From: an uncultured Phycisphaera sp.
GTDB taxonomy: Bacteria > Planctomycetota > Phycisphaerae > Phycisphaerales > SM1A02
Direction: 5' to 3'
NCBI GenBank assembly: GCA_937919685.1
Contig: CALFOM010000045.1
Location: 1-38,451, forward strand
DNA length: 38,451 bases
This document shows, in pieces, positions 17,029 to 25,983 of this stretch. Numbering within the stretch: the stretch's first letter is position 1; every line of letters begins with the position of its first letter. The notes beneath the pieces were generated by a model. The model was not told the origin of the DNA. It saw only the letters and a list, made by a program, of their open reading frames with translations, and made no database searches. A program made the translations under genes and the position numbers.

Positions 17029-18135
17029 TCACTCTCGCGTCCCGACCAACATGCTCTCCGGCGCCTCACCGTCACCATGCAGGTGATGAATCAGAAAGCG
17101 CCACACGGCCTCGTCGACGCGAGGATCACCGAAACCGCCGTGCCCCCCACCCACAACCTGGATAAAGGCGTGCTCAACGCCTGCCTGTTCGAGGTCCGCG
17201 GCCAAGTCCACTGATTGCGCAAATGGGATCAGTCGATCGCGATCTCCGTGGATCAAAAGCATCGGCGGATCGGATGCATCAACGAAGAATCGCGGGCTCG
17301 CCGACCGGGCCTGATCGGGCTTCGACTGGAGCGGTCCGCGCAGCAGTTTGGACTCGGGCGAATCCGGAGCGTCGTGCTGAATCACACCGTCTGAAGACAT
17401 CTGCGACTGCATCGAAAGCAGATCGGAAGGACCGAAGAAGTTGATCGCGACCGCGACACGGCTGGAGATACCCGCATGCGGCCCAACGTCGCCTTCGAGT
17501 CCGTTCTCCGCGGCCCCGGCAAGCCCGAGCATTGCCGAGAGATGGCCTCCGGCGGAATGACCCATGACGGCGATCCTCTCGGGATCGACCCCGAGGCTGA
17601 CCGCGTTGGCACGAATCCAGCGAATCGCCGCCTTGCAGTCATGGATCTGCGCCGGCCAGCCGCGTTCTCCGGTCAAACGATATCCAATGCTCGCGCCGGC
17701 GAACCGTCCGGTTGCCATCAGCGATCGAATCGCCGCCACCCCACCGCGGTGGTCGCCTTCCATCCAAGCTCCACCGTGGATGTACACGATGATCGGGAGC
17801 AGACCTTCCACCGCTGGTTCAAGCGGCAACACCAGCGTCAGCCGGTGTCGCGGATTGCCATCGCCCGCGTAGTCAATGTCGGGAACCGCCCGGACTTGGA
17901 CCGGACCCGGACGGTCTCCAGGTCGACCGATCGCGAGAAGATGTTCTTCAAGATCGATGAATCCATCGTGGTCGAGATCAAACCGATCGAAGTTGGCCCG
18001 AAGTCCCTCCGGAATCTCTTGACGAACGAGTCGACCGTCATGGTTCTGGTCCCAACGGTCGAAACGTTCATCGCCGGAAAAGGCCGATACCGCAGATACC
18101 GCGGCGAGGATCGTGGCGATGCAATGTTTGATCAT
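17029..18135 (-). CDS. Secreted alpha/beta-hydrolase (esterase/lipase) with two EF-hands
   Basis: A 368-residue protein. A signal peptide (about 1-20) is followed by two EF-hand loops, DQNHDGRLVRQE (29-40) and DLDHDGFIDLEE (53-64), so calcium binding is likely. The catalytic domain starts near 85. It has the oxyanion motif HGGAW (120-124), the nucleophile elbow GHSAGG with Ser194, a late acid in LLIHGDRDRLIPF and the histidine in GGGHGG. This is the hormone-sensitive lipase/BD-FAE type of esterase, commonly acting on acetylated or feruloylated sugars; the true substrate is unknown. ATG 18135 follows CTCCTGGAG, a good ribosome site. Divergent from zwf. Confidence 0.88.
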   Translation of the reverse strand: MIKHCIATILAAVSAVSAFSGDERFDRWDQNHDGRLVRQEIPEGLRANFDRFDLDHDGFIDLEEHLLAIGRPGDRPGPVQVRAVPDIDYAGDGNPRHRLTLVLPLEPAVEGLLPIIVYIHGGAWMEGDHRGGVAAIRSLMATGRFAGASIGYRLTGERGWPAQIHDCKAAIRWIRANAVSLGVDPERIAVMGHSAGGHLSAMLGLAGAAENGLEGDVGPHAGISSRVAVAINFFGPSDLLSMQSQMSSDGVIQHDAPDSPESKLLRGPLQSKPDQARSASPRFFVDASDPPMLLIHGDRDRLIPFAQSVDLAADLEQAGVEHAFIQVVGGGHGGFGDPRVDEAVWRFLIHHLHGDGEAPESMLVGTRE

Positions 18136-18382
18136 CAGGCGTTCTCCAGGAGGTTGTTCATCCACAGCAGCATCCTGACGCGACGAAGGACTCGACGGAG
18201 GCGATCGCTGAAAGGACCGCATGGACGTGATTCACCGATTCCTCCATCCGACGCACTCGACGACCTCAAGTCTAACTCGTTGCTTTCGAACGACCATGCC
18301 TCCTTCCGGGGCGAATCCGGGTAATCTTCGACACCCCCGGGTCTCCGCGTGACCCGATCCGCAGACGTCCCAGGAAAATCCG

Positions 18383-19816
18383 ATGTCCGACTTACGATCC
18401 GATGCCATCGTCCTCTTTGGCGCCTCCGGCGACCTTGCAAAAAAGATGACCTTCGTCTCCCTCTACCGCCTGGCGGTCAGAGGCCTTCTGGACATGCCCA
18501 TCGTGGGCGTGGCCTTCAGCGATTGGACGGACGAGACATTTCGGAAAAATGCCCGAGCCGACATCGAGGCGACCGGTCAGACCGTTGACGATGCCGTCTG
18601 GGCAAAGATGGCACCCCGAATGTCATTCATCCAGGGCGACTACGCCAAGCCCGAGACCTACGCCGCGGTCAAGGCCGCTCTTGCCGATGCCAACGCGAAA
18701 CGCCCGCTCTTCTATCTTGAAATTCCCCCCAGCCTCTTCGAGGTCACTGTCAAGGGTCTCCACGACGCGGGCCTGGTCGCAGATCCCGGCGTTCGAGTGA
18801 TCGTCGAGAAGCCCTTCGGCCACGACTACGATTCGGCAGTGGCGTTGTACAAGTCGCTCGCATCGATGCTGAGCGATGAACAGCTCTATCGCATCGATCA
18901 CTATCTTGGGAAGAACGCCGTCCAGAACATCATGGTCTGGCGATTCGCCAACCGGCTCTTCGAACCGATCTGGAACCGCGAGCACATCGAGTGCGTCCAG
19001 ATCACCATGGCGGAGTCGTTTGACGTCGCAGATCGAGGCTCGTTCTACGATCGCGTCGGCGCCCTCAAAGATGTCATCCAGAATCACATCATGCAGGTGG
19101 TTGGGCTGCTGGCGATGGAACCACCAAGTTCGACCGACCCGGCGCACATCCACAGCGCCCAACTCGACGTCTTCGATGCCATGGAACCGATCGATCCCAA
19201 GGACTATGTTCGCGGACAGTACGAAGGCTATAAAAAAGTCGACGGCGTGGCCGCAGGCTCCACCACCGAGACCTTCGTCGCGCTGCGCGTCCATATCGAT
19301 TCGTGGCGATGGGCCGGCGTCCCCTTCCTCATCCGCGCCGGCAAGGCTCTTGCCGTCACCGGAACCGAAGCCGTCGTGGTGCTGAAACAGCCACCGCTCG
19401 ACCTCTTCGGCAAGGACCGACACGGTGGGGCCGCGCCAGAATCCAACTGGATCCGCATCCGACTCGGACACAACGACGGCGTTCAGACCCGTGTCCAGGC
19501 GCTCGATCCCTCCAACTCCGAACAGATGGACTCCACCGACGTCGTGATGAACGTGGATTTCACGAACGCCTTGAGCGTTGAAAAGCTTCCCTACGAGCAA
19601 CTTCTCGGCGACGCCCTCGACGGTAACTCCACCCGTTTCGCGACCCAACCAATCATCGAAGGCACCTGGAGGGCGCTCGCTCCGATCCTCGACAAACCCG
19701 GCCCCGCCCATTCGTATGCGATTGGGACGATGGGTCCGAAGGAAGCGGATCGTCTCATCGAGGGGATTCACCCGTGGATCCAACCGGTATCGCCCGCGAG
19801 CGATCAGCCCGCCTGA
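18383..19816 (+). CDS. zwf: Glucose-6-phosphate 1-dehydrogenase
   Basis: A 477-residue enzyme that oxidises glucose-6-phosphate to 6-phosphogluconolactone with NADP+, the entry step of the oxidative pentose phosphate pathway. The nucleotide-binding motif GASGDLAKK is at 13-21, EKPFG at 152-156, and the active-site signature RIDHYLGK at 170-177. Length and the C-terminal beta-sheet region are normal for the family. AGGA lies seven bases before ATG 18383. No pgl or gnd gene is next to it; it sits alone between a divergent esterase and a degraded fragment. Confidence 0.96.
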   Translation: MSDLRSDAIVLFGASGDLAKKMTFVSLYRLAVRGLLDMPIVGVAFSDWTDETFRKNARADIEATGQTVDDAVWAKMAPRMSFIQGDYAKPETYAAVKAALADANAKRPLFYLEIPPSLFEVTVKGLHDAGLVADPGVRVIVEKPFGHDYDSAVALYKSLASMLSDEQLYRIDHYLGKNAVQNIMVWRFANRLFEPIWNREHIECVQITMAESFDVADRGSFYDRVGALKDVIQNHIMQVVGLLAMEPPSSTDPAHIHSAQLDVFDAMEPIDPKDYVRGQYEGYKKVDGVAAGSTTETFVALRVHIDSWRWAGVPFLIRAGKALAVTGTEAVVVLKQPPLDLFGKDRHGGAAPESNWIRIRLGHNDGVQTRVQALDPSNSEQMDSTDVVMNVDFTNALSVEKLPYEQLLGDALDGNSTRFATQPIIEGTWRALAPILDKPGPAHSYAIGTMGPKEADRLIEGIHPWIQPVSPASDQPA

Positions 19817-19846
19817 TCCTGCCTGGCCCTTATAGACGCCGTGGCG

Positions 19847-20251
19847 TCATGTCGGCCCACGCGTCGGCAGAGGGTTCGCGGTAGGACCTTCGTGACTCGA
19901 ATCGTACGAGCCGAGAATCGTGTTTTCGAGACCGGCGAATCCCGGATCACTGGAGTCGCCTCCCGAGGGAAGCGTGGCAAGATTGGTCCAGCTCCCGTCT
20001 TGATCGAGCCGACCGCGAATCGTCGACTGAACACCGGAACCGGAGCGCCGGCCGCCGACCAACCAGTTGCCGCTGCCAATGCTGATGACGTCGGGCGCCA
20101 TGAACATCTTTAGCTCGCGGAGATCGACCCCGACCTCCTTCAGCATCGCCACGGATCGCGACGCAGGTCGTCTCTCGATCAGTTCGACGACGAACGGGAG
20201 GTCGGGCTGACGCAGCGGGACCGCCAGCAGGGCGAAGGCGAAAGGTGTCAT
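19847..20251 (-). pseudogene. Remnant of a BNR/sialidase-like protein (C-terminal part only)
   Basis: A 134-codon minus-strand frame between zwf and ppc. Its second half resembles the end of exo-alpha-sialidase-like proteins: APDVISIGSGNWLVGGRR, a SWTNLATLPSGGDSSDPGF stretch and YDSSHEG, recalling the usual LPSGGDTSYPG...YYSSHEGK pattern. A whole enzyme of this type is about 350-450 residues, so only the last blade region survives. The first residues (MTPFAFALLAV) resemble a signal peptide but may be fortuitous. The match is from memory of the family and cannot be scored here. The rest of 19817-20307 holds no other gene I can support. Confidence 0.45.
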
Positions 20252-20307
20252 GCACTCCGGGTGGTTCGGAGATTCTCGCTCGTCACGCTCGCCTGGTCAT
20301 CGATCCC

Positions 20308-23034
20308 TCAACCCGTGCTCTGCATGGCCGCCGCCAAGGCGTTCAGCCCGAGCATGATGGCGTCTTTCATCGCGACTTCGTCGTCGACCTGACCATCCCG
20401 GACTCTTCGCAGCAACTCGACCTGGATCGCGTTGATCAAGTCCGTGTCGGGATTCCGCTCCTTGATCGACTGCTGAATCACCGGATTGTTGTCGAGCAGC
20501 GCCGACTGACCGGTGATCTCGAGAATCGCGCGTTCAGCGCGGCGGAATTCGGCCACCAGGTTCTCGTGCAGGCCGGACGCATCCTCGAGATACCAACGAC
20601 CAACCGAGAGCCTCGCTCGCGCCATCTCCTGCTGAGCATTATCGACGAACGCGCGAAAACAGCCTCCAGAATCGTAGGCGACGCGACAGGCGTCGAGTCG
20701 ATCCGGCCGACTCAGCACCACTTCCTCAAATGCGGTACCGATCCCGTACCAGCCCGGCGCGTTGCATCGCATCTGCGTCCACGCAAAGACCCAAGGGATC
20801 GCACGCAGATTGTCAAACGTGATATCTCCGCCGGATCTCGATACGGGGCGTGACGCAATCGGCAACTCACCGATAAACCTGACCGGCGATCGATCGACGA
20901 AGGTCGACCAGAACGTTGGGGCGTCGATCAATTTTCGATACGCCTTGCGGGAAGACGTCGCGAGTTCATCCATGAAGACCGCCGCAGCATCGACGACGCC
21001 GGCATCGTCGGAATCCACGATGTCGTTTTCTCGAGAAGCGAGCATCATCGCGTTGGCGATCTGTTCGAGATGGCGATTCGCCAGCGCGGGCATCGCGTAG
21101 CGAAAGGAAATGACCTCGCCCTGCTCGGTGAATCGGATGCGGCCGTTCCGACTGGCCCGCGGACTCGACATGATCGCCCGGTGGGCTCGACCGCCGCCAC
21201 GGGCGACCGTCCCCCCTCGCCCGTGGAAGAAGCGAAAACCGATCCCCGCATCGATGCAGGTGCGGGCCAGTTCATCCTGTGCCACCTGCAGCCGCCAGTT
21301 GGCAGCCCAGTACCCACCGTCCTTGTTGCTGTCCGAGTAGCCCAGCATGATCTCCTGAAAACGTCCCCTCGACTCCAGATGTCGGGCGTACACCGGATCA
21401 GCGAACAATTCCGCGAGGACTTCCCGAGCATGCTCGAGATCGTCGACCGTCTCAAAGAGGGGCGAGACGTCGATCGGACATTCGACCCGTCCATCGACGA
21501 TCCTCCAGAGCCCCACCTCGCGGAGGAGCATGAGTACCTCGAGCAGGTCGCTCGCGACATGCGTCATGCTCACGATGTAGGCGCCGATCGACTCGGGTTC
21601 GCGTTCGATCGCATCCTTCACGACCCGGAGTGTGCCGAGAAGTTCCTCCGTCGCAGGCGACGACTCGGCGCCGGGACCGAGAAGTGGGCGACTCGTCTCG
21701 AGCTCCGCCCGGAGCATCCTCGACTTGGCCATCTCATCAAGGGCGGCGTAGTCGTCGGACACCCCGGCCCGACGCAAGAGGTCGGCCACCGCCGCCTCAT
21801 GCACCCGGCTGTGCTGCCGGAGATCGAGGCCCGCGAGGTGGAAGCCGAAGGTACGCACCTGGATCATCGCTTTGGCGAGCGGTCCGGTATCGGCGACCTC
21901 CCCGAGCCCCGCGTCATGCAGCGAGGCATGGAGAAGTCGAAGGTCCTCCAGAAGATCGGATGATCGGTAGGCTGCCGTCTTCGCCTCCATGGCATCCTGA
22001 AGCCGCCGCTCGATCTGTCGAAGACGGCGCCGGAACGGCTCGTTGGCGAGATACGCCGCGTCGTCGTCGGTCTCCCCGTACCGACCAGCGTCGCGATCGA
22101 TCGCTTCCCGGAGATCGACGGGGATATCCACCCGTTGGTCGGAAATGCTCAGATCTCGATGAAGTGATTCGATTGCCGAAAGATGACGTTCGATCGCCGC
22201 GAGCCGCATCGACTCAATCGTTTTCTCAGTGACCTTCGCGGTCACGTAGGGATTTCCGTCGCGATCACCGCCGATCCACGAGCGGTACCGGAGAAACGCC
22301 GGAAGTTCGACCGGACGCTCTCCATAGTGCAGTTCGATGGCGTCGAGCAGATCGCGATGAAGAACCGGGACCGCATCCCAGATCACCCCGGCCAGGTGAT
22401 GAATCCCGTTGCGAACTTCATCGATCACCTTTGGCCGGCTGGCTCGGATCTCATCGGTCGCGAGGGTCAACGCCAGCGCTTGTCGTACCTCGCTCGCGGC
22501 TCGTTCTCGTTCGATCTCCCCCACCTCATCCGAGTCGATCATCGTCAGGAGTTCACCGATTCGAGCTTGTTTCTGGATGATGGTCCGTCGCCGTGACTCC
22601 GTGGGATGCGCGGTCAGGGTGGGTTGGATGTCGAGTCGATCGATGGTCGAGAGCACCTCAGAGAGATCCGCCCCCCGGAGGTGGAGGATTCCAACCGCCT
22701 CCGCGAGTGAATCAGGCCGAGGATTCTCCCGCGTTGCCGCCTGCTCCCGAGTCCGGTTCACTCGAACGATATGAACCTGCTCGGCCTTGTTTCGGAGATG
22801 AAACCCGGTGCCCAGCCGCTTCAGCATGGCCCGAAATCGGACGAGGTCAAACTCCGCAAGCGCCGGATCGAGACATCCCTCCCGGCCCATCCGTTCCACG
22901 ATCATCCGGAGTCGCTCGAGGTCCTCGAGGGTTTGGCCGTCCCCGCGTTCGTCGAGTCGCTCCCGAAGCCAGATGATGTCTCTCTGGAGCGGCGAAGATT
23001 CGATCTTCAAGACTTTTGTTCCGGGAATGGTCAT
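20308..23034 (-). CDS. ppc: Phosphoenolpyruvate carboxylase
   Basis: A 908-residue enzyme that carboxylates phosphoenolpyruvate with bicarbonate to oxaloacetate, replenishing the TCA cycle. The catalytic His motif LTAHPTES is at 140-147 (H143). The second signature, GYSDSNKDGG (565-574), and the glycine-rich loop FHGRGGTVARGGG (603-615) are intact, followed by FTEQGEVISFRY. The C terminus ends AAMQSTG, close to the usual NTG end. Length is typical of bacterial PEPC. ATG 23034 has no Shine-Dalgarno but sits six bases behind a TAAAAT element. Divergent from the preA-like gene across a 231-base gap. Confidence 0.96.
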   Translation of the reverse strand: MTIPGTKVLKIESSPLQRDIIWLRERLDERGDGQTLEDLERLRMIVERMGREGCLDPALAEFDLVRFRAMLKRLGTGFHLRNKAEQVHIVRVNRTREQAATRENPRPDSLAEAVGILHLRGADLSEVLSTIDRLDIQPTLTAHPTESRRRTIIQKQARIGELLTMIDSDEVGEIERERAASEVRQALALTLATDEIRASRPKVIDEVRNGIHHLAGVIWDAVPVLHRDLLDAIELHYGERPVELPAFLRYRSWIGGDRDGNPYVTAKVTEKTIESMRLAAIERHLSAIESLHRDLSISDQRVDIPVDLREAIDRDAGRYGETDDDAAYLANEPFRRRLRQIERRLQDAMEAKTAAYRSSDLLEDLRLLHASLHDAGLGEVADTGPLAKAMIQVRTFGFHLAGLDLRQHSRVHEAAVADLLRRAGVSDDYAALDEMAKSRMLRAELETSRPLLGPGAESSPATEELLGTLRVVKDAIEREPESIGAYIVSMTHVASDLLEVLMLLREVGLWRIVDGRVECPIDVSPLFETVDDLEHAREVLAELFADPVYARHLESRGRFQEIMLGYSDSNKDGGYWAANWRLQVAQDELARTCIDAGIGFRFFHGRGGTVARGGGRAHRAIMSSPRASRNGRIRFTEQGEVISFRYAMPALANRHLEQIANAMMLASRENDIVDSDDAGVVDAAAVFMDELATSSRKAYRKLIDAPTFWSTFVDRSPVRFIGELPIASRPVSRSGGDITFDNLRAIPWVFAWTQMRCNAPGWYGIGTAFEEVVLSRPDRLDACRVAYDSGGCFRAFVDNAQQEMARARLSVGRWYLEDASGLHENLVAEFRRAERAILEITGQSALLDNNPVIQQSIKERNPDTDLINAIQVELLRRVRDGQVDDEVAMKDAIMLGLNALAAAMQSTG

Positions 23035-23040
23035 GAGGGC

Positions 23041-23046
23041 ATTTTA
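23041..23046 (-). promoter_or_regulatory. TAAAAT -10-like element six bases before the ppc ATG
   Basis: On the minus strand the sequence is TAAAAT, then six bases, then ATG 23034. There is no ribosome site between them, so transcription from here would give an essentially leaderless ppc message. No matching -35 was recognised. Confidence 0.45.
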
Positions 23047-23204
23047 CGCAGGTCCGAACAAGACCGCGTTGACGCCGATGATCGGCGAAATCGTCCGCAG
23101 AAACACGAGGCGAAGAATGCTCTTCCAGATGATCTCAAGCACTGCTGATTCTCGCTTCCGCCGACGCGACGAGAAGGCCCCAGCCGGAATATCCCGGGGT
23201 TCAT

Positions 23205-23250
23205 GGGGACGCTTTAGGGCTTTCTGAGGGGCGGCTCTTCGAGCGTCCCC
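23205..23250. promoter_or_regulatory. Perfect 9-bp inverted repeat abutting the preA -10-like element (candidate operator)
   Basis: GGGGACGCT at 23205-23213 and its exact complement AGCGTCCCC at 23242-23250, separated by 28 bases. The right arm ends three bases before TAAGAT (23254-23259), where a -35/spacer region would be. No T-run follows, so it does not look like a terminator. An operator for a repressor is possible. Confidence 0.4.
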
Positions 23251-23253
23251 TGC

Positions 23254-23259
23254 TAAGAT
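23254..23259 (+). promoter_or_regulatory. TAAGAT -10-like element six bases before the preA ATG
   Basis: TAAGAT, six bases, then ATG 23266, with no Shine-Dalgarno. Suggests a leaderless transcript. No clear -35. Confidence 0.42.
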
Positions 23260-23265
23260 CTCGCC

Positions 23266-24531
23266 ATGGCCGATCTCCGCGTCAACGTCAATGGGCTCAG
23301 TCTTCCAAACCCCTTCGTGATCGGATCCGGACCTCCGGGAACCAACGCGAACGTCATCCGAAAGGCCTTCGACGAAGGTTGGGGTGCGGTGATCGCGAAG
23401 ACCGTTTCACTTGACGCCTCAAAGGTCACCAACGTCGCGCCGCGCTACGCCCGCATGCGGGCGTCGAACTCCCGCGAAGTGATCGGCTGGCAGAACATCG
23501 AACTCATCTCCGACCGCGGATTCGATATCTGGATCGACGAATTCAAGGAGGTCAAGGACGCCCATCCCGAGGGTGTCCTCATCGCCTCGATCATGGAGGA
23601 GTACCGCAAGGACGCCTGGCAGGAGATCGTCGAGCGCTGTCAGGACGCGGGCGTCGATGCCTTCGAGTTGAACTTCTCCTGTCCGCACGGACTCCCCGAG
23701 CGACGCATGGGTGCAGCCATGGGCCAAGACCCCGACCTGCTGGAAGAGGTGTGTGGCTGGGTCAATGAAGTCGCCACGATTCCGGTGTGGGCGAAGATGA
23801 CTCCGAACATCACCCACATCGAAGCACCCGCGGAAGCGGCACTTCGAGCTGGCTGCGAGGGCGTGGCGGCGATCAACACCATCCTCAGTGTGATGGGCGT
23901 CGATCTCGACACGCTTCGCCCGGAGCCCTCGGTGGAAGGCTGGACGGTCCCAGGCGGGTACAGCTGCAAGGCAGTCCGACCCATCGCCCTTCGAATGGTC
24001 ATGGAACTCGCCACCATGATGTACGGCGGCAACTCCGGCAGCAAGATCCCCGCCGAACTGGAGTCCCTTCCCACCCCGAACCCCAAGAAGCCGAAGGACA
24101 TCAAGGCCGGTGACATCAAGACCATGCCCGTCTCTTCATTCGCCCAGCCGGGGCGATATGCCGATCGTTCGATCAGCGCCATCGGCGGGGTGGAGACCGG
24201 AGGCGACGCGGCCCAGTTCATCCTGCTCGGCGCCCAGACGGTCCAAGTCTGCACCGGCGTGATGATCCATGGCTACGGTCTCGCGAAAACCCTCTGCGAG
24301 GAGCTGGCCACCTTCATGGACCGACATGGCTTCGAGCGCATCGAGGAATTCCGCGGACACAGCCTGAATTTCTTCACCACCCACGCCGAACTCGTGCGTA
24401 GACAGGGCGAGATCAAGGCCGCGGAGAAGAACGCCCGCGAGGGCATGGTCACGCAGGACACCAACTGGGATGGTGACCAGTTCGTCGAGCAATCCAACAA
24501 ACTGGTGGCCAACGAGAACGACGAAGACTGA
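23266..24531 (+). CDS. preA: Dihydropyrimidine dehydrogenase-like (PreA-type) FMN protein lacking the ferredoxin domain
   Basis: A 421-residue TIM-barrel flavoprotein of the dihydroorotate/dihydropyrimidine dehydrogenase family, expected to interconvert uracil or thymine and their 5,6-dihydro forms. Residues matching the pyrimidine pocket of mammalian DPD are kept: QNIEL (76-80; DPD N609, E611), NFSCPHG (136-142, with the catalytic Cys139) and INT (203-205; DPD N736, T737). Two things are odd. A lysine/proline-rich insertion of about 47 residues (251-297) interrupts the barrel before AIGGVETGGDA. And after about residue 370 the protein ends in a charged helical tail with no CxxCxxC motif, whereas PreA and DPD carry a two-cluster 4Fe-4S domain. 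No preT gene is nearby. It converges on the catabolic operon. Confidence 0.85.
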   Translation: MADLRVNVNGLSLPNPFVIGSGPPGTNANVIRKAFDEGWGAVIAKTVSLDASKVTNVAPRYARMRASNSREVIGWQNIELISDRGFDIWIDEFKEVKDAHPEGVLIASIMEEYRKDAWQEIVERCQDAGVDAFELNFSCPHGLPERRMGAAMGQDPDLLEEVCGWVNEVATIPVWAKMTPNITHIEAPAEAALRAGCEGVAAINTILSVMGVDLDTLRPEPSVEGWTVPGGYSCKAVRPIALRMVMELATMMYGGNSGSKIPAELESLPTPNPKKPKDIKAGDIKTMPVSSFAQPGRYADRSISAIGGVETGGDAAQFILLGAQTVQVCTGVMIHGYGLAKTLCEELATFMDRHGFERIEEFRGHSLNFFTTHAELVRRQGEIKAAEKNAREGMVTQDTNWDGDQFVEQSNKLVANENDED

Positions 24532-24587
24532 GTCGCCGTTCGGCCGGACATCGCCTGAGGTGACGGTCGAGCCGCCGCACGGAGGCG

Positions 24588-25979
24588 TCAGTGGCTCGGG
24601 GTTCGTCCGAGATACCGCCCGCCGCCGGCTTCACCGACGAACCGGCCATTTCGGGCGACGGTGCGTCCGCGGAGAACGACCACTTCGGCCCGCCCCTTCC
24701 GTCGCATGCCCTGATATCCGGAGTAATCCGTCTTCGAGAGACTGTCCGCGACGTCGAAGATCCCTTCGAAGGACGGATCGTAGATCACCAGATCCGCATC
24801 GGAACCGACGGCAATCACACCCTTGCGGGGAAACAACCCAAAGATCTTCGCGGCCTGTGTGCTGCACGCATCCACCATGGTCTCCAAGTCGATTCGGCCC
24901 GCATCCACGCCATAGGTATGGACGAGATCGACTCGTTCCTGAACCGAGGGGATACCGTTGGGAATCGCGGTGAACGCCTCCCGGCCCATTGACTTCTGGT
25001 CCCCGAAATTGAACGGCGCGTGATCGGTACCGATGGTGGAGATCGACCGATCGGCGATCCCCTTCCAGAGTGGATCGTGCTCCTCGGCATCTCGAAGTGG
25101 AGGACTCATCACGAATTTCGCACCTTCGAAACCGGGACGTTCGGCATACGAGTGATCGAGAACGAGGTGCGGTGCGACGGACTCCACCCAGACGTTCACA
25201 CCTCGTCCTCGGGCCGCGATCGCTTCATCGAGCGCCGCCTTGCACGAGGTGTGCACGATGTAGACGTGTGCGCCGGTCAACTCGGCGAAGGTGCAGAGAT
25301 GATTGACTCCGGAAGCCTCGACCGAGCGAGGCCGGGAGGGCTCGTGCCACTCCGGCCCGGTTTTCCCATCGGCGAGCAGCCGTCGCTGCATGGCGTCGAT
25401 CGCCTCGGCGTTCTCGCAGTGGGCGGTCACGATGACTCCGAGATCCCGCGCGAGTTCGAGCAACGGGATCAGATTCGAGTCCGAGATGTCCAGCGCGCCC
25501 TTGTAGGCCAGAAAGATCTTGAAGGAGGCCACCCCATGATCCGCCACCAGCTCACGGATTTGCTGGTCCGCGAGGGCATCGAAACGGACCACCGAAAGAT
25601 GAAAGGAGTAGTCGCAGTTGGCCCCGTCCTCTGCGAGCCCCATCCAGGTTTCGAACGCCGCTCGCGGCTCGTCGTCGGGACCGGGGCAGATCATCTCGAT
25701 GATCGTGGTCGTCCCGCCGACCAGCGCGGCTTGCGTCGCGGAGTCGTGGTCGTCGATCGCGTTGGTTCCCATGAACGGCAGGTTGATGTGCACATGGGGA
25801 TCAATGAAGCCTGGAAAGACCAGTCGATCCGTGGCATCGACCATGTTCGTCCCGGCGGGTAGTTCGGCAAGATCGATCGACGGCTCGATCCGTGAGATGG
25901 TCTCGTCTTCGACGTAAACGTCAGCGCGAATCTGCGAGTCGGCATTGACGACAAGCCCGTTCTTGATGAGCAGTGGCAT
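24588..25979 (-). CDS. hydA: Dihydropyrimidinase / D-hydantoinase
   Basis: A 463-residue cyclic amidohydrolase that opens dihydrouracil or dihydrothymine to the N-carbamoyl-beta-amino acid. Metal ligands are visible: HVH in PGFIDPHVHINLPF (62-64), the probable carbamylated lysine in FKIFLAYKG (K160), H187 in TAHCEN, the His of VHTSC and the Asp of GTDHAPF. Length is typical. The context separates it from allantoinase and dihydroorotase: aminotransferase, permease and beta-ureidopropionase genes lie directly upstream. ATG 25979 lies four bases after the aminotransferase stop; the open frame beyond it runs into that gene and was discounted. It is the last gene of the minus-strand operon. Confidence 0.93.
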   Translation of the reverse strand: MPLLIKNGLVVNADSQIRADVYVEDETISRIEPSIDLAELPAGTNMVDATDRLVFPGFIDPHVHINLPFMGTNAIDDHDSATQAALVGGTTTIIEMICPGPDDEPRAAFETWMGLAEDGANCDYSFHLSVVRFDALADQQIRELVADHGVASFKIFLAYKGALDISDSNLIPLLELARDLGVIVTAHCENAEAIDAMQRRLLADGKTGPEWHEPSRPRSVEASGVNHLCTFAELTGAHVYIVHTSCKAALDEAIAARGRGVNVWVESVAPHLVLDHSYAERPGFEGAKFVMSPPLRDAEEHDPLWKGIADRSISTIGTDHAPFNFGDQKSMGREAFTAIPNGIPSVQERVDLVHTYGVDAGRIDLETMVDACSTQAAKIFGLFPRKGVIAVGSDADLVIYDPSFEGIFDVADSLSKTDYSGYQGMRRKGRAEVVVLRGRTVARNGRFVGEAGGGRYLGRTPSH

Positions 25980-25983
25980 TGGT

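Noticed and set aside
18623-19783. 386-codon minus-strand frame opposite zwf
   Set aside because: A shadow of the highly conserved zwf coding frame; high GC content produces long stop-free antisense frames.
19835-19848. GACGCCGTGGCGTC as a terminator after zwf
   Set aside because: The loop is only two bases and there is no T-run; it may be a chance palindrome.
24588-25979. Allantoinase or dihydroorotase
   Set aside because: Metal motifs are shared, but the neighbours (beta-ureidopropionase, aminotransferase, mmsA) and the AYKG/TAHCEN spacing fit dihydropyrimidinase/hydantoinase better.
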